In this document: positions 8,578-18,207 of the stretch, piece by piece
How positions within the stretch are numbered: position 1 is the stretch's first letter
Layout: every line of letters starts with the position of its first letter
Source: Haloarcula sp. CBA1127
GTDB taxonomy: Archaea > Halobacteriota > Halobacteria > Halobacteriales > Haloarculaceae
Direction of reading: 5' to 3'
DNA length: 64,000 nucleotides
Assembly (NCBI RefSeq): GCF_001485575.1
Contig: NZ_BCNB01000002.1
Location: forward strand, 1 to 64,000
The notes under the pieces: generated by a model
Database searches by the model: none
What the model was told of the DNA's origin: nothing
The model's input: the letters and a program-made list of their open reading frames with translations, nothing else
Position numbers and translations under genes: made by a program

Positions 8578-10356
8578 TTAGAATGCGCCCGGGGCCACGA
8601 CGTAGGCGAGAATGAGCGTCAGTATGCCCGTGAACACGCCGTAGTACAGCACCGGAATCAGTTCGAGGCGGATGACGCGCCCTTCCTCACCGATGAGGCC
8701 GACCACCGTGAGGGCGGCGACCACATTGTGAATGGCGATGAGGTTGCCGATTGCGCCGCCGACCGCCTGTGCGGCAACGACAATCTGGGTCGGGGCACCG
8801 ATCTGCTGGGCAGCCTGGAACTGGAACAGCCCGAACAGGATGTCGCTGACCGTGTTCGAGCCGGCGATGAACGCGCCGAACGCGCCGATGAAGCCCGAGA
8901 AGAACGGGAACATCTGGCCGGTCCCACTTGCCGTGATTTCGGACAACAGACCGAGCATCCCGGAGTTGATCGGCGCGGTCTCCAGCACAATTGCACTACC
9001 GGTCCGCTGCATGATCATGACTGTTGCAACCGCGAACCACAGCGCGACGACAGCCGGTGCGATGTTCCGAAGCGCCTCGCTCCACGAGGCCTTGATTTCG
9101 TCGGTGGACATCCCGTGGAGCGCGTAGGTGATCACGGCGACCAGCACGAAGAGGCTCCCGGGGAGGTAGAACATCTCGACGCCCTCCGAGAACGGCGTTC
9201 CGAGGATGTTGTTCCACATGAGAACGCCGTTGGTCGCCAGGAACTCCTGAACCGGACCGACGACGCGGGTCACGACGAGCAACGCGGCGACGAGGAGGTA
9301 CGGCAGCCAGGCCATACCCAGCGACATATCCTGCGAGTGTGAGTCTTCAAACGTTGCCGTGCCACCGTCGGCTGCAACAGTTCCCTCTCGGCTGCCGCCC
9401 GATGTGGTGCCGACACCCTCTCCGGGCTCGATACTGCCGATCCAGTGGTCCGGCCACTGGGCCTGCGGGCCGAAGTCCCATTCCTCATCGGGGAGGAAGT
9501 AGCCAGCCCGAAGCGTAGTCGTAACGACGAGCAGCCCGACCATCGCACCCAGCAGCGCCGGGAACGTCGGGCCGAGGAAGTACGCAGTCGCGACGTATGG
9601 GATTGCGAAGGAAGCCCATGCGAAGAGGCACAGCGGCAGGACTTCAAGCGCCGGCTTGATCGACCGCTCCTCACCGAAGAACCGGGTCATCATCGCCACG
9701 CCGATAAACGGAATAGCGATACCGACGATAGCGTGGATGAGAGCTGCCCACACACCGATCTGGGCGACGTACGCGCCGACGCTCGCGAAGCCGCCCTGCT
9801 GGAGCACCTGCTGTGAGGCGCCCGTCCCCTCCGCGAACACCACGTCACGCAAGCCGATAATCAGCGGCGTCCCGACCGCGCCGAACGTGATTGCGAGGAT
9901 GTTCCCCGTGAGCGCAACGACCACCGCAGCCAGCGGCGGGAAGCCCAGCCCGACCAGCAGCGGGCCGACGATCGCCGCGGGCGTCCCGAAGCCGGCCGCG
10001 CCCTCGATGAACGAGCCCATGAGGAAGACGAGCAGGATGACCTGCACGCGCCGGTCGTCACTGATCGAGGAGAACCCTGCATTGATTACCTCGAACGCGC
10101 CTGACTGTTTCAGCGTGTACAGCAGGAGTATCGCCCCGAAGACGATGACAAGAATTCTGGTCGCTGTCAGCGCCCCGCGTATTGATGCGGCGGCGATCAG
10201 TCGGGGCGTCATTTGCCAGCCGACGAAAGCGGCGATGGCTGCCACCGCCCACGCAATGGGCATCGTCCGTGTCGCGGGTTGGTACAGTCCAACCATCAGC
10301 ACTGCAATCGTTGCCAGCGGTAGCAGTGCCATTAACACCAGTGTGTGTTCAGACAT
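8578..10356 (-). CDS. lctP: L-lactate permease family transporter
   Basis: A 592-residue integral membrane protein with about a dozen hydrophobic segments and the characteristic LctP stretches (GSFIEGAAGFGTPAAIVGPL and GSNTVSDILFGLFQFQ). An insertion near 320-350 is hydrophilic and glycine/serine rich. It imports lactate or a related hydroxyacid with protons or sodium. It is the first gene of a two-gene unit with the FAD/Fe-S dehydrogenase, which begins 42 bases downstream. The promoter must lie in the long intergenic region above 10357. Confidence 0.9.
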   Translation of the reverse strand: MSEHTLVLMALLPLATIAVLMVGLYQPATRTMPIAWAVAAIAAFVGWQMTPRLIAAASIRGALTATRILVIVFGAILLLYTLKQSGAFEVINAGFSSISDDRRVQVILLVFLMGSFIEGAAGFGTPAAIVGPLLVGLGFPPLAAVVVALTGNILAITFGAVGTPLIIGLRDVVFAEGTGASQQVLQQGGFASVGAYVAQIGVWAALIHAIVGIAIPFIGVAMMTRFFGEERSIKPALEVLPLCLFAWASFAIPYVATAYFLGPTFPALLGAMVGLLVVTTTLRAGYFLPDEEWDFGPQAQWPDHWIGSIEPGEGVGTTSGGSREGTVAADGGTATFEDSHSQDMSLGMAWLPYLLVAALLVVTRVVGPVQEFLATNGVLMWNNILGTPFSEGVEMFYLPGSLFVLVAVITYALHGMSTDEIKASWSEALRNIAPAVVALWFAVATVMIMQRTGSAIVLETAPINSGMLGLLSEITASGTGQMFPFFSGFIGAFGAFIAGSNTVSDILFGLFQFQAAQQIGAPTQIVVAAQAVGGAIGNLIAIHNVVAALTVVGLIGEEGRVIRLELIPVLYYGVFTGILTLILAYVVAPGAF

Positions 10357-11032
10357 TGGTTCTCACCCCCGCAATCTGTGCGTCCGGACAAGCCGAACTT
10401 CCACCAGCCACCCGCTTCGGGAGGCGATGTCGGACTCTCATTTCGGAACCACCTCGCTACGCAAGTCTATCGCTCGAAACCTTCCGATACAGCGGTTTCT
10501 GGTAGGGTGCATCAATCACGCCGTCTGGCAGGGAGTATTTATACTTATCTACTGTTTACATTATGATCTACCCAGAATAGCGACGAAACGGGAGCGAGAA
10601 GTCCTGGCGGCACAAAAAGCAGGGTTTATCATGTATGTCCGAGCGGAATGGTGGTACAGTCGTGTGTATCCGGTATAACGGTGCTTTACGCCCCGATTTC
10701 ACTCGACTGTACTCTCACGGGAGCCCCTTACAGTCGTCTGTATCTGGTGGTTTCAGGGCGTTATTCACGGTCCTGTGGACGCGGCTGGAAAACGGGCCGT
10801 ACCGGGGTTCAAGATCGAGGGTGTCGTCCCCTCGCTGGGACGGCACTGGCGCGCGATAGAAGCTGAACCGGACACTCGACGCTGAACGACACAAGACGGT
10901 CTCTGAGGCAGATGGATGTGTTGTAGAGGTCTCCCGTCGAATACCCCGCGGAGACGAAAACGTATCGCGTCCGCTAGTCGAACGGATTGCCGCTTGGCCA
11001 ACGCCGTTACGGCGGAGGTGGAAACCACGAGT
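10357..11032. other. Divergent intergenic region, 676 bases, no gene seen
   Basis: This stretch separates the leftward lactate operon from the rightward ThuA-like gene. An AT-rich block around 10545-10565 could be the TATA region for the lactate operon. The short open frames here lack the acidic composition of real genes in this genome and have no recognisable motif. A repeated 13-20 base element lies at 10655-10748. Confidence 0.6.
10655..10748. repeat. Three copies of a TACAGTCG-type motif
   Basis: TACAGTCGTGTGTATCCGGT at 10655-10674 recurs as TACAGTCGTCTGTATCTGGT at 10729-10748, with two mismatches in 20. An inverted partial copy (CACTCGACTGTAC) lies at 10700-10712 between them. The arrangement could be a regulator array for one of the flanking operons, or the footprint of an old mobile element. 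Confidence 0.45.
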
Positions 11033-11773
11033 ATGACACGCGTTACAGTCTGGAACGAATACGTCCACGAGCAGGAACACGAAGCGGTCGCGGACCTCTA
11101 CCCCGACGGGATTCACGGCGCTATTGCCACAGCACTCGAAGAGCGCGGATTCGACACGGAAACCGCGACGCTCCAAGAGCCCGAGCACGGACTCACAGAG
11201 GACGTACTGGCAGAAACGGACGTCCTGACCTGGTGGGGCCACGCCGCGCACGACCAGGTCGACGACGAGGTGGTCGCCCGAGTGAAAGAACGGGTTCTCG
11301 ACGGGATGGGACTCATCGTCCTCCACTCGGGCCACTACTCGAAGATTTTCCGCGAACTGATGGGAACGACCTGCAGTCTGAAGTGGCGTGAAGCCGCCGA
11401 AACCGAGCGGTTGTGGGTCGTCGAGCCCGGCCATCCCATCGCCGACAGCGTCAACGAGTACATCGAACTCCCGGAGACCGAGATGTACGGGGAACGGTTC
11501 GACATTCCGGCACCGGATACGCTCGTGTTCAACTCCTGGTTCGAGGGCGGTGAGGTGTTCCGGTCAGGGTGTTGCTACCGCCGCGGGGCGGGCCGAATAT
11601 TCTATTTCCGCCCGGGCCACGAGACGTACCCGATTTATCATAACGACGCAGTCCAGCAGGTTCTCGCCAATGCCTGCGAGTGGGCCGCGGCCGGGGACGG
11701 TCCGGAGCCATCATTTGGCAACGCCGACCCGATTGAAGCCATCGACGAAAGCGACGAGCGGTCGGTCCACTGA
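11033..11773 (+). CDS. ThuA-like trehalose utilisation family protein
   Basis: A 246-residue protein with the class I glutamine amidotransferase-like fold of ThuA ([32 protein letters not shown]). I start it at the ATG at 11033, which opens with [10 protein letters not shown] as in other members; upstream in-frame codons have atypical composition. ThuA proteins are tied to sugar metabolism but their reaction is not settled. The gene stands alone and is divergent from the lactate operon. Confidence 0.8.
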   Translation: MTRVTVWNEYVHEQEHEAVADLYPDGIHGAIATALEERGFDTETATLQEPEHGLTEDVLAETDVLTWWGHAAHDQVDDEVVARVKERVLDGMGLIVLHSGHYSKIFRELMGTTCSLKWREAAETERLWVVEPGHPIADSVNEYIELPETEMYGERFDIPAPDTLVFNSWFEGGEVFRSGCCYRRGAGRIFYFRPGHETYPIYHNDAVQQVLANACEWAAAGDGPEPSFGNADPIEAIDESDERSVH

Positions 11774-11863
11774 TTGCGGCGTCAGGTTTAGTGGCGTCGT
11801 ATTTAATCGAGTTGGGTTTGCATTCTATTACAGCGAATACGCACAGTCGTGGACCCTACGCAG

Positions 11864-12433
11864 TCACTGTGGGAACACGGGCTGTATCTTGTCTTGCCAT
11901 GGTTCAGCGCCTCCTAGGTGGTCAACATCGAGCTGTACCCCAGTTCTGAGTGTTGATTCAAGATCATCGAACAGCGGATCGAGGCACGTCTCGACCGGCG
12001 ACAACACCCGCCACCGATACGTGCCGTCAGTGCGTTCCGATTCAAAGACCACACCGTCCCCGATGTAGTCGGTGACGATAGCGGGCACAGCACAACACCG
12101 GTCCGTCTGGTCGTGGTACGTATATACAGTTCTGGCGGCCGGTCGCCGATCGAGAACCTGGTACTCCCGCGTCCCGGAACAGCGGTGCTCGTCGAGACAC
12201 TCGTTACAGCGCCCATCGTCGAGAAACACGTCGTCGAACGCCGAGATGGCGTCAGCGGGTCCGTCCACGTGGTCGATGCGCCACATGGAGTTTCCAGTGA
12301 CAGTGCAGGTCGCGTTTCGGAGTCGTAGCGTGGGATACTCCTGAAACAGGTCCATTACCGGGTCGGCTCCCGCAGTGAACCGGAGGGTGAACGCGAACTC
12401 CTTCATACCAAACACACTGCTCTGTGATGCCAT
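11864..12433 (-). CDS. Bat-type regulator N-domain protein lacking its HTH
   Basis: A 189-residue protein that resembles the N-terminal sensory part of haloarchaeal HTH-10 (bacterio-opsin activator-like) regulators, including a cysteine cluster CNECLDEHRC near 75-84 and CC near 115. Family members usually continue after the segment TGVQLDVDHLGGAEPWQDK into a DNA-binding domain. Here the frame stops ten residues later. It may be a truncated gene or a natural one-domain form. I found no intact HTH in the next 90 bases in any frame. Confidence 0.55.
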   Translation of the reverse strand: MASQSSVFGMKEFAFTLRFTAGADPVMDLFQEYPTLRLRNATCTVTGNSMWRIDHVDGPADAISAFDDVFLDDGRCNECLDEHRCSGTREYQVLDRRPAARTVYTYHDQTDRCCAVPAIVTDYIGDGVVFESERTDGTYRWRVLSPVETCLDPLFDDLESTLRTGVQLDVDHLGGAEPWQDKIQPVFPQ

Positions 12434-12650
12434 AGTGAATCAGTCGATAATGCTACCGGTCGGATTCAGATGCCCAGATAGCCTATATCGACGTGGTAAC
12501 GGTATCAGTGGCACAAATTACGTACTTGCTTAGAGTCAAGTGGTCCGGGTCTGTCTACCGTCGAATCCAGCCTGTATTCGCCACTCAGTGGCCAGTAAAA
12601 CCGTGTTCAGTGGTTAGCAATGGGATATGTCTTCCAGGGCGGTTCGGAGT

Positions 12651-13229
12651 CTACTCTTCGGGGCCAAACAGCGCATCCGCGTCGGCGGGCGTATCGAAGT
12701 CGTGGAAGTGCTCCCCTTTCTCCTTCGTAAGAATGTTCAGGGCCGCCGCCGCGCCGTCGCCGGCGGAGATGACGGCCTGCCACTCCTCGGCTCGGACCAT
12801 CCCACCCGTCGCGTAGGCGTCGTCGACACTCGTCTCCATCGTCACATCCACGTCAACGACATCTTCATCAGTCATGTCACAGCCCAGCGTCTCAGCGAGG
12901 TCACGGTCGGCCCCAGTCGCAAGGACGAGATAGGTTGCTTCATGCGTGTCGTCCTCGGTCGTAACCTCGAATCCACCGTCGGTTTGCCCCACGTCAGTCA
13001 CTTTTGTATCCTGCTTTCGGTCAACGCCGAAACTGTCGACCTGCGTCCGGGCCGTCTCCATGAACGCGGACCCGTCCTGAGAGCCCACCCCGAGATAGTT
13101 GAACAGGTGCGCTTTGTGCATCCAGGTCCCATCAGCGTCGAAGACTGTCGTTTCCAGGCCGTTTTTCTGTGTGAACAGTGCCGAACTCAGGCCGGCGGGG
13201 CCGCCGCCGACAACGAGAACGTCCGTCAT
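12651..13229 (-). CDS. Short FAD-dependent oxidoreductase
   Basis: A 192-residue flavoprotein from the ATG at 13229, which places the dinucleotide-binding motif VLVVGGGPAGLSSALF directly at the N-terminus. It resembles thioredoxin reductase but is only two thirds as long. It lacks the separate NADPH domain and has no CxxC redox pair. Short forms of this type are common in haloarchaea, so it is probably not a fragment. The partner and substrate are unknown. It is divergent from the zinc dehydrogenase that starts at 13342. Confidence 0.72.
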   Translation of the reverse strand: MTDVLVVGGGPAGLSSALFTQKNGLETTVFDADGTWMHKAHLFNYLGVGSQDGSAFMETARTQVDSFGVDRKQDTKVTDVGQTDGGFEVTTEDDTHEATYLVLATGADRDLAETLGCDMTDEDVVDVDVTMETSVDDAYATGGMVRAEEWQAVISAGDGAAAALNILTKEKGEHFHDFDTPADADALFGPEE

Positions 13230-13341
13230 GCCTTCCACTTCTGTCTTATCACTGGTAATTGTTATCATCCAATACGATGAGCAATGTGACGTACCGAAAT
13301 GGCATGAGAACGGTTTTCCACAGCCACCCCGAAGTGTTCAC

Positions 13342-14382
13342 ATGCGCGCAGCCATCTACCGTGGTCCCGGTGAGATTACCGTCGAAGAGGTCCCAAGACC
13401 GGAGATCGAATCGCCTACCGACGCGATTGTCCGCGTGACCCACACCGCTGTCTGTGGCTCCGACCTGTGGTTCTATCGCGGTCAGAGCGACCGCGAAGAG
13501 GGGTCCCGCGTCGGCCATGAACCGATGGGTATCGTCGAGGAAGTCGGCGACGACGTGCGCTCAGTCGAACCCGGCGACCGAGTGTTCGCCCCGTTCGTCG
13601 TCAGCTGTGGCCGGTGTGAGTTCTGCCGGAAAGGACTGCACACGTCCTGTGTCAACGGCGACTCATGGGGCGGCGACAACGGCGGCGGCCAGGGCGAGTA
13701 CGTCCGGGCGACGGAAGCCGACGGGACGCTCGTCCGCGTCCCAGACCGCCACGCCGACGACGAGGACACGCTGGAAGCGATTCTGCCGCTGACAGACGTG
13801 ATGGGAACCGGTCACCACGCGGCGGTGAGCGCCGGCGTCGGTGAAGGCGACACCTGTATCGTCGTCGGCGACGGCGCAGTCGGACTGTGTGGCGTTCTCG
13901 CGGCCCGACGCCTCGGTGCGGAACGCATTATCGCGATGGGACATCACGAGGACCGTCTCGAACTCGCGGAGTCGTTCGGTGCGACAGAGACCGTCGCCGC
14001 CCGTGGTCAAGACGCCGTGGACGCCGCGGACGACCTGACTAACGGCGGTGCAAATCACGTCCTCGAATGTGTCGGTGCGGCCTCGGCAATGGAAACCGCC
14101 ATCGACGTCTGTCGTCCCGGCGGGACCGTCGGCTACGTCGGCGTCCCGCACGGCGTCGACGACTCCGGACTGGACGTGTTCTCGCTGTTCGGCGACAACA
14201 TCGCGCTCAACGGCGGCGTCGCACCGGTTCGTGCCTACGCCGACGAACTCCTGGCCGATGTGCTGCAGGGCACGCTCGACCCGTCACCGATATTCACGAA
14301 AACCGTCGATCTCGACGGCGTTCCAGAAGGGTATCAGGCGATGGACGAGCGCGAGGCGATCAAAGTCCTCGTCAAACTATAG
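13342..14382 (+). CDS. Zinc-dependent alcohol dehydrogenase (MDR family)
   Basis: A 346-residue MDR enzyme from the ATG at 13342 (MRAAIYRGPG). Catalytic zinc ligands are in CGSD near 39-42 and GHEP near 60, and a structural zinc lobe CGRCEFCRKGLHTSC follows. The cofactor loop is VVGDGAVGLCGVLAARRLG. The pattern is closest to threonine or sorbitol dehydrogenase-like members. It is a different branch from the enzyme at 12-1016. It appears monocistronic, and its promoter is shared with the leftward flavoprotein. Confidence 0.82.
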   Translation: MRAAIYRGPGEITVEEVPRPEIESPTDAIVRVTHTAVCGSDLWFYRGQSDREEGSRVGHEPMGIVEEVGDDVRSVEPGDRVFAPFVVSCGRCEFCRKGLHTSCVNGDSWGGDNGGGQGEYVRATEADGTLVRVPDRHADDEDTLEAILPLTDVMGTGHHAAVSAGVGEGDTCIVVGDGAVGLCGVLAARRLGAERIIAMGHHEDRLELAESFGATETVAARGQDAVDAADDLTNGGANHVLECVGAASAMETAIDVCRPGGTVGYVGVPHGVDDSGLDVFSLFGDNIALNGGVAPVRAYADELLADVLQGTLDPSPIFTKTVDLDGVPEGYQAMDEREAIKVLVKL

Positions 14383-14827
14383 TCGGTCTGCACTGGTTGG
14401 TAGCCACGCAAATCGTTGCATTACTTGGCAGACGTTCTGTGGCTAATGGCAAAACAGTGCCCACGGAACAGGCCTCCGTGTGGCCAGTGTTATCGGTCTA
14501 TACGAGTGCAAGGCCCTGAATGGCACTAGACTAGCTTTCCGCACGACCGACAGCGAGGGCTGTCAGCCGACGGGTCGTAAGCGAGCGCAACGTCGTTGCA
14601 GTGACGGCAATATCGGTCGGAGCCAGTGGTGTATGAGTGCGTGTTTCCTTCGTGTACTAACATATGGTAGTGGATGACACAGTACTATAAAAACTTTCTG
14701 GACAAGTAGATGTCTATACCCTTATATTCAATATATACTTCTAATGACTGCGTCGTTCACAGTTCATTCATCCAGATAATTGAGTGTTTTTCCTCAATAC
14801 TGTTTTAGGGACTCTGGATAATGATTG
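14383..14827. other. Intergenic region containing one small gene
   Basis: Of these 445 bases only the small zinc-protein gene at 14526-14663 (minus strand) looks coding. The part from 14664 to 14827 is AT-rich for this genome and probably holds that gene's promoter and the 3' end region of the iron-binding protein gene. Confidence 0.5.
14526..14663 (-). CDS. 45-residue double-CxxC zinc protein
   Basis: A minus-strand reading frame of 45 codons starting with ATG at 14663 encodes two paired knuckles, CRHC and CRSC, about 20 residues apart. Between them is an acidic linker. This is the pattern of haloarchaeal one-domain zinc-finger microproteins. These are common, often regulatory, and mostly uncharacterised. 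An AT-rich block just upstream could serve as a promoter. Confidence 0.6.
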   Translation of the reverse strand: MLVHEGNTHSYTTGSDRYCRHCNDVALAYDPSADSPRCRSCGKLV

Positions 14828-16033
14828 TCAGATATCACCCTGCACGATGTCCGCGACCCGCTGGCGGTCGAACAGTTGCTCCTCGGGCGGAATCTCAGGA
14901 TACGGCCCCTCAGTGTAGGTCGGCCACTCGCCGAACTGGTCGGGATACAGTTGCTTTGCGGTCATCTCCAACTGGAAGAGATGCAGTATCGGACCCTGAT
15001 ACCTCGCTCCCTGCGGATAGATCCGGTCGTTCTGTACGGCCGTGATTTCCGATCCAACCGGGTCAGATTTGAACGCCTCCCGTCGCTCCGGAAGGCTCGT
15101 ACTCGGTTCGAATCCACCGAGGTGCAGGATTACGTCGGGGTCAGCCGCAAGTAGCGTCTCGAAGTCGACCACTGAGTTCGTCTCCACCGAGCCCTCGAAG
15201 GCGTCCCGTGCACCGAATGGGCGAGTGTGTGCGGTCAGGAACCCGGGGTTGTCAAGCGTGTACGCGTATATCTCGTCAAGGTCAGCCGCGGCGAGCATCA
15301 CTGCCGACGGGCGCTCCGACTCAGGTGGCAAGTTCGTGTCGATGGTCGAGCGCATTTCGTCGTGGATGGCCGCGAGCGCCTCGTAGCGGGCCTGTTCCTG
15401 AAACGCCTCGGCCACAAGTTCGAACTGCTCCCAGAGGGTGTAGTACTCGTAGTCTGCCCATCCGGACGGCGGTTCGGCGTGTCGGTCACTCAGTGAGTTG
15501 CCAAACCAGGGCGAGACGTTGGTAGCGATCTCCGCGAAGTCCTCCCGACCCCAGCTGTCCTGTTTAGCGATCCAGGCCGGGTCTGCCAGGTGGATATCGC
15601 TGTCCAGTTCGTACAGTTTCTCCTTGCTCGGTTTCCACGAGGAGTACAGCCCGGTCCAGTCCAGCGACACCCCCGGCAGCCGTTCGACGAACTGGTTCCA
15701 GAGCCCACTGTAGTACTCTGGAGCGTGCATGGCCGTGACGGTATCTCCATGCCCCAGCGCGAACGCCATGTCGGCGTGGTGTGTAAGCCGGGTGAAGACG
15801 GTCTCCGGCGGTGATTTGAACGTCACTTCTCCCATCGGCGACATCGACACGGAGTACGAACCGCTCCCAGTGGGTGTGTCCGTCTCCGCTTCGGACTCCG
15901 TCCGTGTCGTCCCGACTCCCTGCTCGGCGTCACTGGTGCATCCCGCAAGCAGCCCGGCGCTGAGAACCGTTCCTCCGTACTTCACGTACTCTCTTCGCGT
16001 CGGTGTCTCGGTGTCTGTGGTGTCGTCAGCCAT
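14828..16033 (-). CDS. Iron-siderophore ABC transporter binding lipoprotein
   Basis: A 401-residue FepB/FhuD-class periplasmic binding protein. The N-terminus has a twin-arginine lipoprotein signal: RR at 13-14, hydrophobic stretch, lipobox ending at Cys32. It is therefore exported folded and lipid anchored. It binds ferric-siderophore or a related chelate and hands it to the permease encoded upstream. The ATG lies two bases from a perfect DtxR-type palindrome, so the transcript is probably leaderless and iron-repressed. It has its own promoter although the ATPase gene ends 126 bases upstream. Confidence 0.87.
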   Translation of the reverse strand: MADDTTDTETPTRREYVKYGGTVLSAGLLAGCTSDAEQGVGTTRTESEAETDTPTGSGSYSVSMSPMGEVTFKSPPETVFTRLTHHADMAFALGHGDTVTAMHAPEYYSGLWNQFVERLPGVSLDWTGLYSSWKPSKEKLYELDSDIHLADPAWIAKQDSWGREDFAEIATNVSPWFGNSLSDRHAEPPSGWADYEYYTLWEQFELVAEAFQEQARYEALAAIHDEMRSTIDTNLPPESERPSAVMLAAADLDEIYAYTLDNPGFLTAHTRPFGARDAFEGSVETNSVVDFETLLAADPDVILHLGGFEPSTSLPERREAFKSDPVGSEITAVQNDRIYPQGARYQGPILHLFQLEMTAKQLYPDQFGEWPTYTEGPYPEIPPEEQLFDRQRVADIVQGDI

Positions 16034-16035
16034 TG

Positions 16036-16055
16036 TTTTTAGGCTAGCCTAAAAA
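16036..16055 (-). promoter_or_regulatory. Perfect 20-bp DtxR/IdeR-type operator
   Basis: TTTTTAGGCTAGCCTAAAAA is a perfect palindrome whose core TTAGGCTAGCCTAA matches the known operator style of DtxR/IdeR/SirR metal-dependent repressors. It sits between the TATA-like box (minus strand, 16053-16064) and the ATG at 16033. A bound repressor would block transcription start. I infer iron or manganese repression of the binding-protein gene. Confidence 0.82.
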
Positions 16056-16159
16056 TTATATAGTTGTTCCGGTTCACCGAGCCAGAACAATCCAGTCTCA
16101 AACGCGGACTCCAGTATCCGCGTCAAGAATCCGTCGGCCTGAGACCAATTTCGTGACTC

Positions 16160-17092
16160 CTATTCGGCAACGACTTCCTCGGCGCGGTCCGGCTCGGCAG
16201 TATCGTCACCACCAGTGTGTTCGTCACCATCGTGGCGGGCCCGGATCGGATTCACGCGAGGTCCGTGTGGCGTGGCAGAGACCTCTGCCTCGATTTCGAA
16301 AACAGCCGCGAGTAGTTGCTCCGTGACCACATCTTCGGGTCGCCCCCGAGCCTGTATCTCGCCGTTTTTGAGTGCGACCATCTGGTCAGCAAGGCGAGCA
16401 GCCTGCTCGAGGTCGTGGAGGACGACCACGATGGTGATATCGCTCTCATCGCGGAGCGTTTCGATTATCTCCATGACCTCAAGCTGATGATGCAGGTCAA
16501 GGAACGTTGTCGGTTCGTCAAGCAACAGCACGTCGGTCTCCTGTGCGAGAACCATCGCGATCCAGGCGAGCTGTTTCTGACCGCCACTGAGGCTACCGAC
16601 TTCGCGCTCACGGATGTGTCCACAGCCGGCCAAATCAATCGCCCGCTCAACGGCGACCTCATCTTCTTCGGTGACACTGTCGAAGAACCCACGGTGTGGG
16701 TAGCGGCCGTGATACACCAGCTCCTCGACCGTGATACTGTTCGGTGACGTACTCTCCTGAGAGAGCAGGCCGAGCTTCCGAGCGATCGCTTTGGTCTCTA
16801 GGGTCTGGATGTCTTGCCCGTCCAGCAGTACCGATCCTGCGTCCGGTTCGAGCTGATTGGCGAGACCTTTCAGCAGCGTGCTCTTGCCCGACCCGTTCGG
16901 GCCGACGAGTGCAGTCACGGCCCCGGGTTCGGCGGTGATCGATTCACCGTCGATAACCGGTTCATCCGTCCCCGAGTACGAAAGCACCACATCGTCGCCG
17001 ACCAGCGGCCGGTCCTGGCGACCGGACTGAGTCCCAGCAGCAGTGTTGTTGGTCGTAGCGATACCATCCGAGTTAGTGTTGTTCTGTGACAT
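16160..17092 (-). CDS. Iron-siderophore ABC transporter ATPase (FepC-like)
   Basis: A 310-residue ATPase with Walker A GPNGSGKST at 64-72, signature LSGGQ at 168-172 and Walker B VLLLDEP at 188-194. The sequence is typical of the FecE/FepC/BtuD group. About 30 polar residues precede the domain, and an acidic tail of about 35 residues follows it. It powers the permease whose stop overlaps its start by one base, so the two are one operon. Confidence 0.9.
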   Translation of the reverse strand: MSQNNTNSDGIATTNNTAAGTQSGRQDRPLVGDDVVLSYSGTDEPVIDGESITAEPGAVTALVGPNGSGKSTLLKGLANQLEPDAGSVLLDGQDIQTLETKAIARKLGLLSQESTSPNSITVEELVYHGRYPHRGFFDSVTEEDEVAVERAIDLAGCGHIREREVGSLSGGQKQLAWIAMVLAQETDVLLLDEPTTFLDLHHQLEVMEIIETLRDESDITIVVVLHDLEQAARLADQMVALKNGEIQARGRPEDVVTEQLLAAVFEIEAEVSATPHGPRVNPIRARHDGDEHTGGDDTAEPDRAEEVVAE

Positions 17093-18207
17093 TAGATCTC
17101 ACCCATCTGTTCCTGTCGCCGCATCAGGTAGAGGAAGTACGGGCCGCCGACAACGCCAGTGACGACACCGACCGGAACCTGTGCGGGATTCAGGGCCAGC
17201 CGTGCGCCAACGTCCGCGACAACCATCAGCGCCGGCCCGACGAACACGCAGCCGATGAGGAGCCGGCGGTAGTCGCTCCCAACGATGAGTCGGACGATGT
17301 GTGGAACCACGAGGCCGAAGAACCCGATAATCCCCGCAACGGAGATCGCCGTACTGGCCGCCAGAATGGCGACCGCGGACAGCATGAACCGGACCCGCTC
17401 GACACTCATCCCGAGCGAACTCGCGGTCTCCTCGCCGAGCAGGAGGAGGTTCAGTTGTCGTGCGCCGGCCAGCGCGAGTAGCGTCGCGGCCAGCGTCGGG
17501 ATGACAGCGATGCGGAACTCCTCCCAGCCGACGCCAGTGAGCGAACCGGTAATCCAGGCCAGTGCTGACTGGACAACACCCAGATCGTCGGCAAAGAAGA
17601 ACAGTCCCCGCTGAAGGGACGTAAACACCATGTTGACGATGACACCGGCAAGGACCAGTCTGACCGGACTCGTTCCGCCCTTCCACGCGATCATGTACAC
17701 GAGTAAGAAGGCGATGGAGCCACCGACCGCGGCAAACAGCGGGAGGAACGGGGCGAGACTGCTGAACAGAACGAGGGTTAGCAGTACGGTGAGCCCTGCC
17801 CCGGAACTTACACCCAGTATGAACGGGCTTGCCAGTTCGTTTCGCGTCACGGCCTGAAATATCGCCCCAGAGACGGCGAGACACATCCCCGCAAGCACGG
17901 CGACGATTACCCGCGGCATCCGGATGTTCCAGACGATGAGCGTCCGTTTCGGCAGTTCGGGAAGCTCGGCCCCGAAGAAAAACGACTGCCAGGCCTGCAC
18001 ACTGAACCACACCTTCGGGTCGAACACGGCCTGCCACGCCTGGAGGATCGTCATGGAGTACGCTCCGAAACTCACCTGCAGGAGACCAGCTCCGAAGGCG
18101 ACGACAACGCTCGCGACACACAGCCCGAACAGGGACCCGTCGAGAGTGTCGAGCCAGGATCTGGCTCGCGACCATGCATCGGTGGCGCTCCGTGTCTCGC
18201 TGGCCAT
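17092..18207 (-). CDS. Iron-siderophore ABC transporter permease (FecCD)
   Basis: A 371-residue permease of the FecCD/BtuC family with about ten hydrophobic segments and the family stretch LRMPRV-like (WNIRMPRVIVAVLAGMCLAV). A single permease gene is present, so the channel is probably a homodimer. Start and stop overlap by one base with the flavoprotein gene upstream and the ATPase gene downstream. This indicates strict co-transcription from the promoter near 19270. Confidence 0.9.
   Translation of the reverse strand: MASETRSATDAWSRARSWLDTLDGSLFGLCVASVVVAFGAGLLQVSFGAYSMTILQAWQAVFDPKVWFSVQAWQSFFFGAELPELPKRTLIVWNIRMPRVIVAVLAGMCLAVSGAIFQAVTRNELASPFILGVSSGAGLTVLLTLVLFSSLAPFLPLFAAVGGSIAFLLVYMIAWKGGTSPVRLVLAGVIVNMVFTSLQRGLFFFADDLGVVQSALAWITGSLTGVGWEEFRIAVIPTLAATLLALAGARQLNLLLLGEETASSLGMSVERVRFMLSAVAILAASTAISVAGIIGFFGLVVPHIVRLIVGSDYRRLLIGCVFVGPALMVVADVGARLALNPAQVPVGVVTGVVGGPYFLYLMRRQEQMGEI

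Noticed and set aside
10635..10859. Small frames in the 676-base lactate/ThuA spacer
   Set aside because: Basic, arginine-rich composition and no family resemblance.
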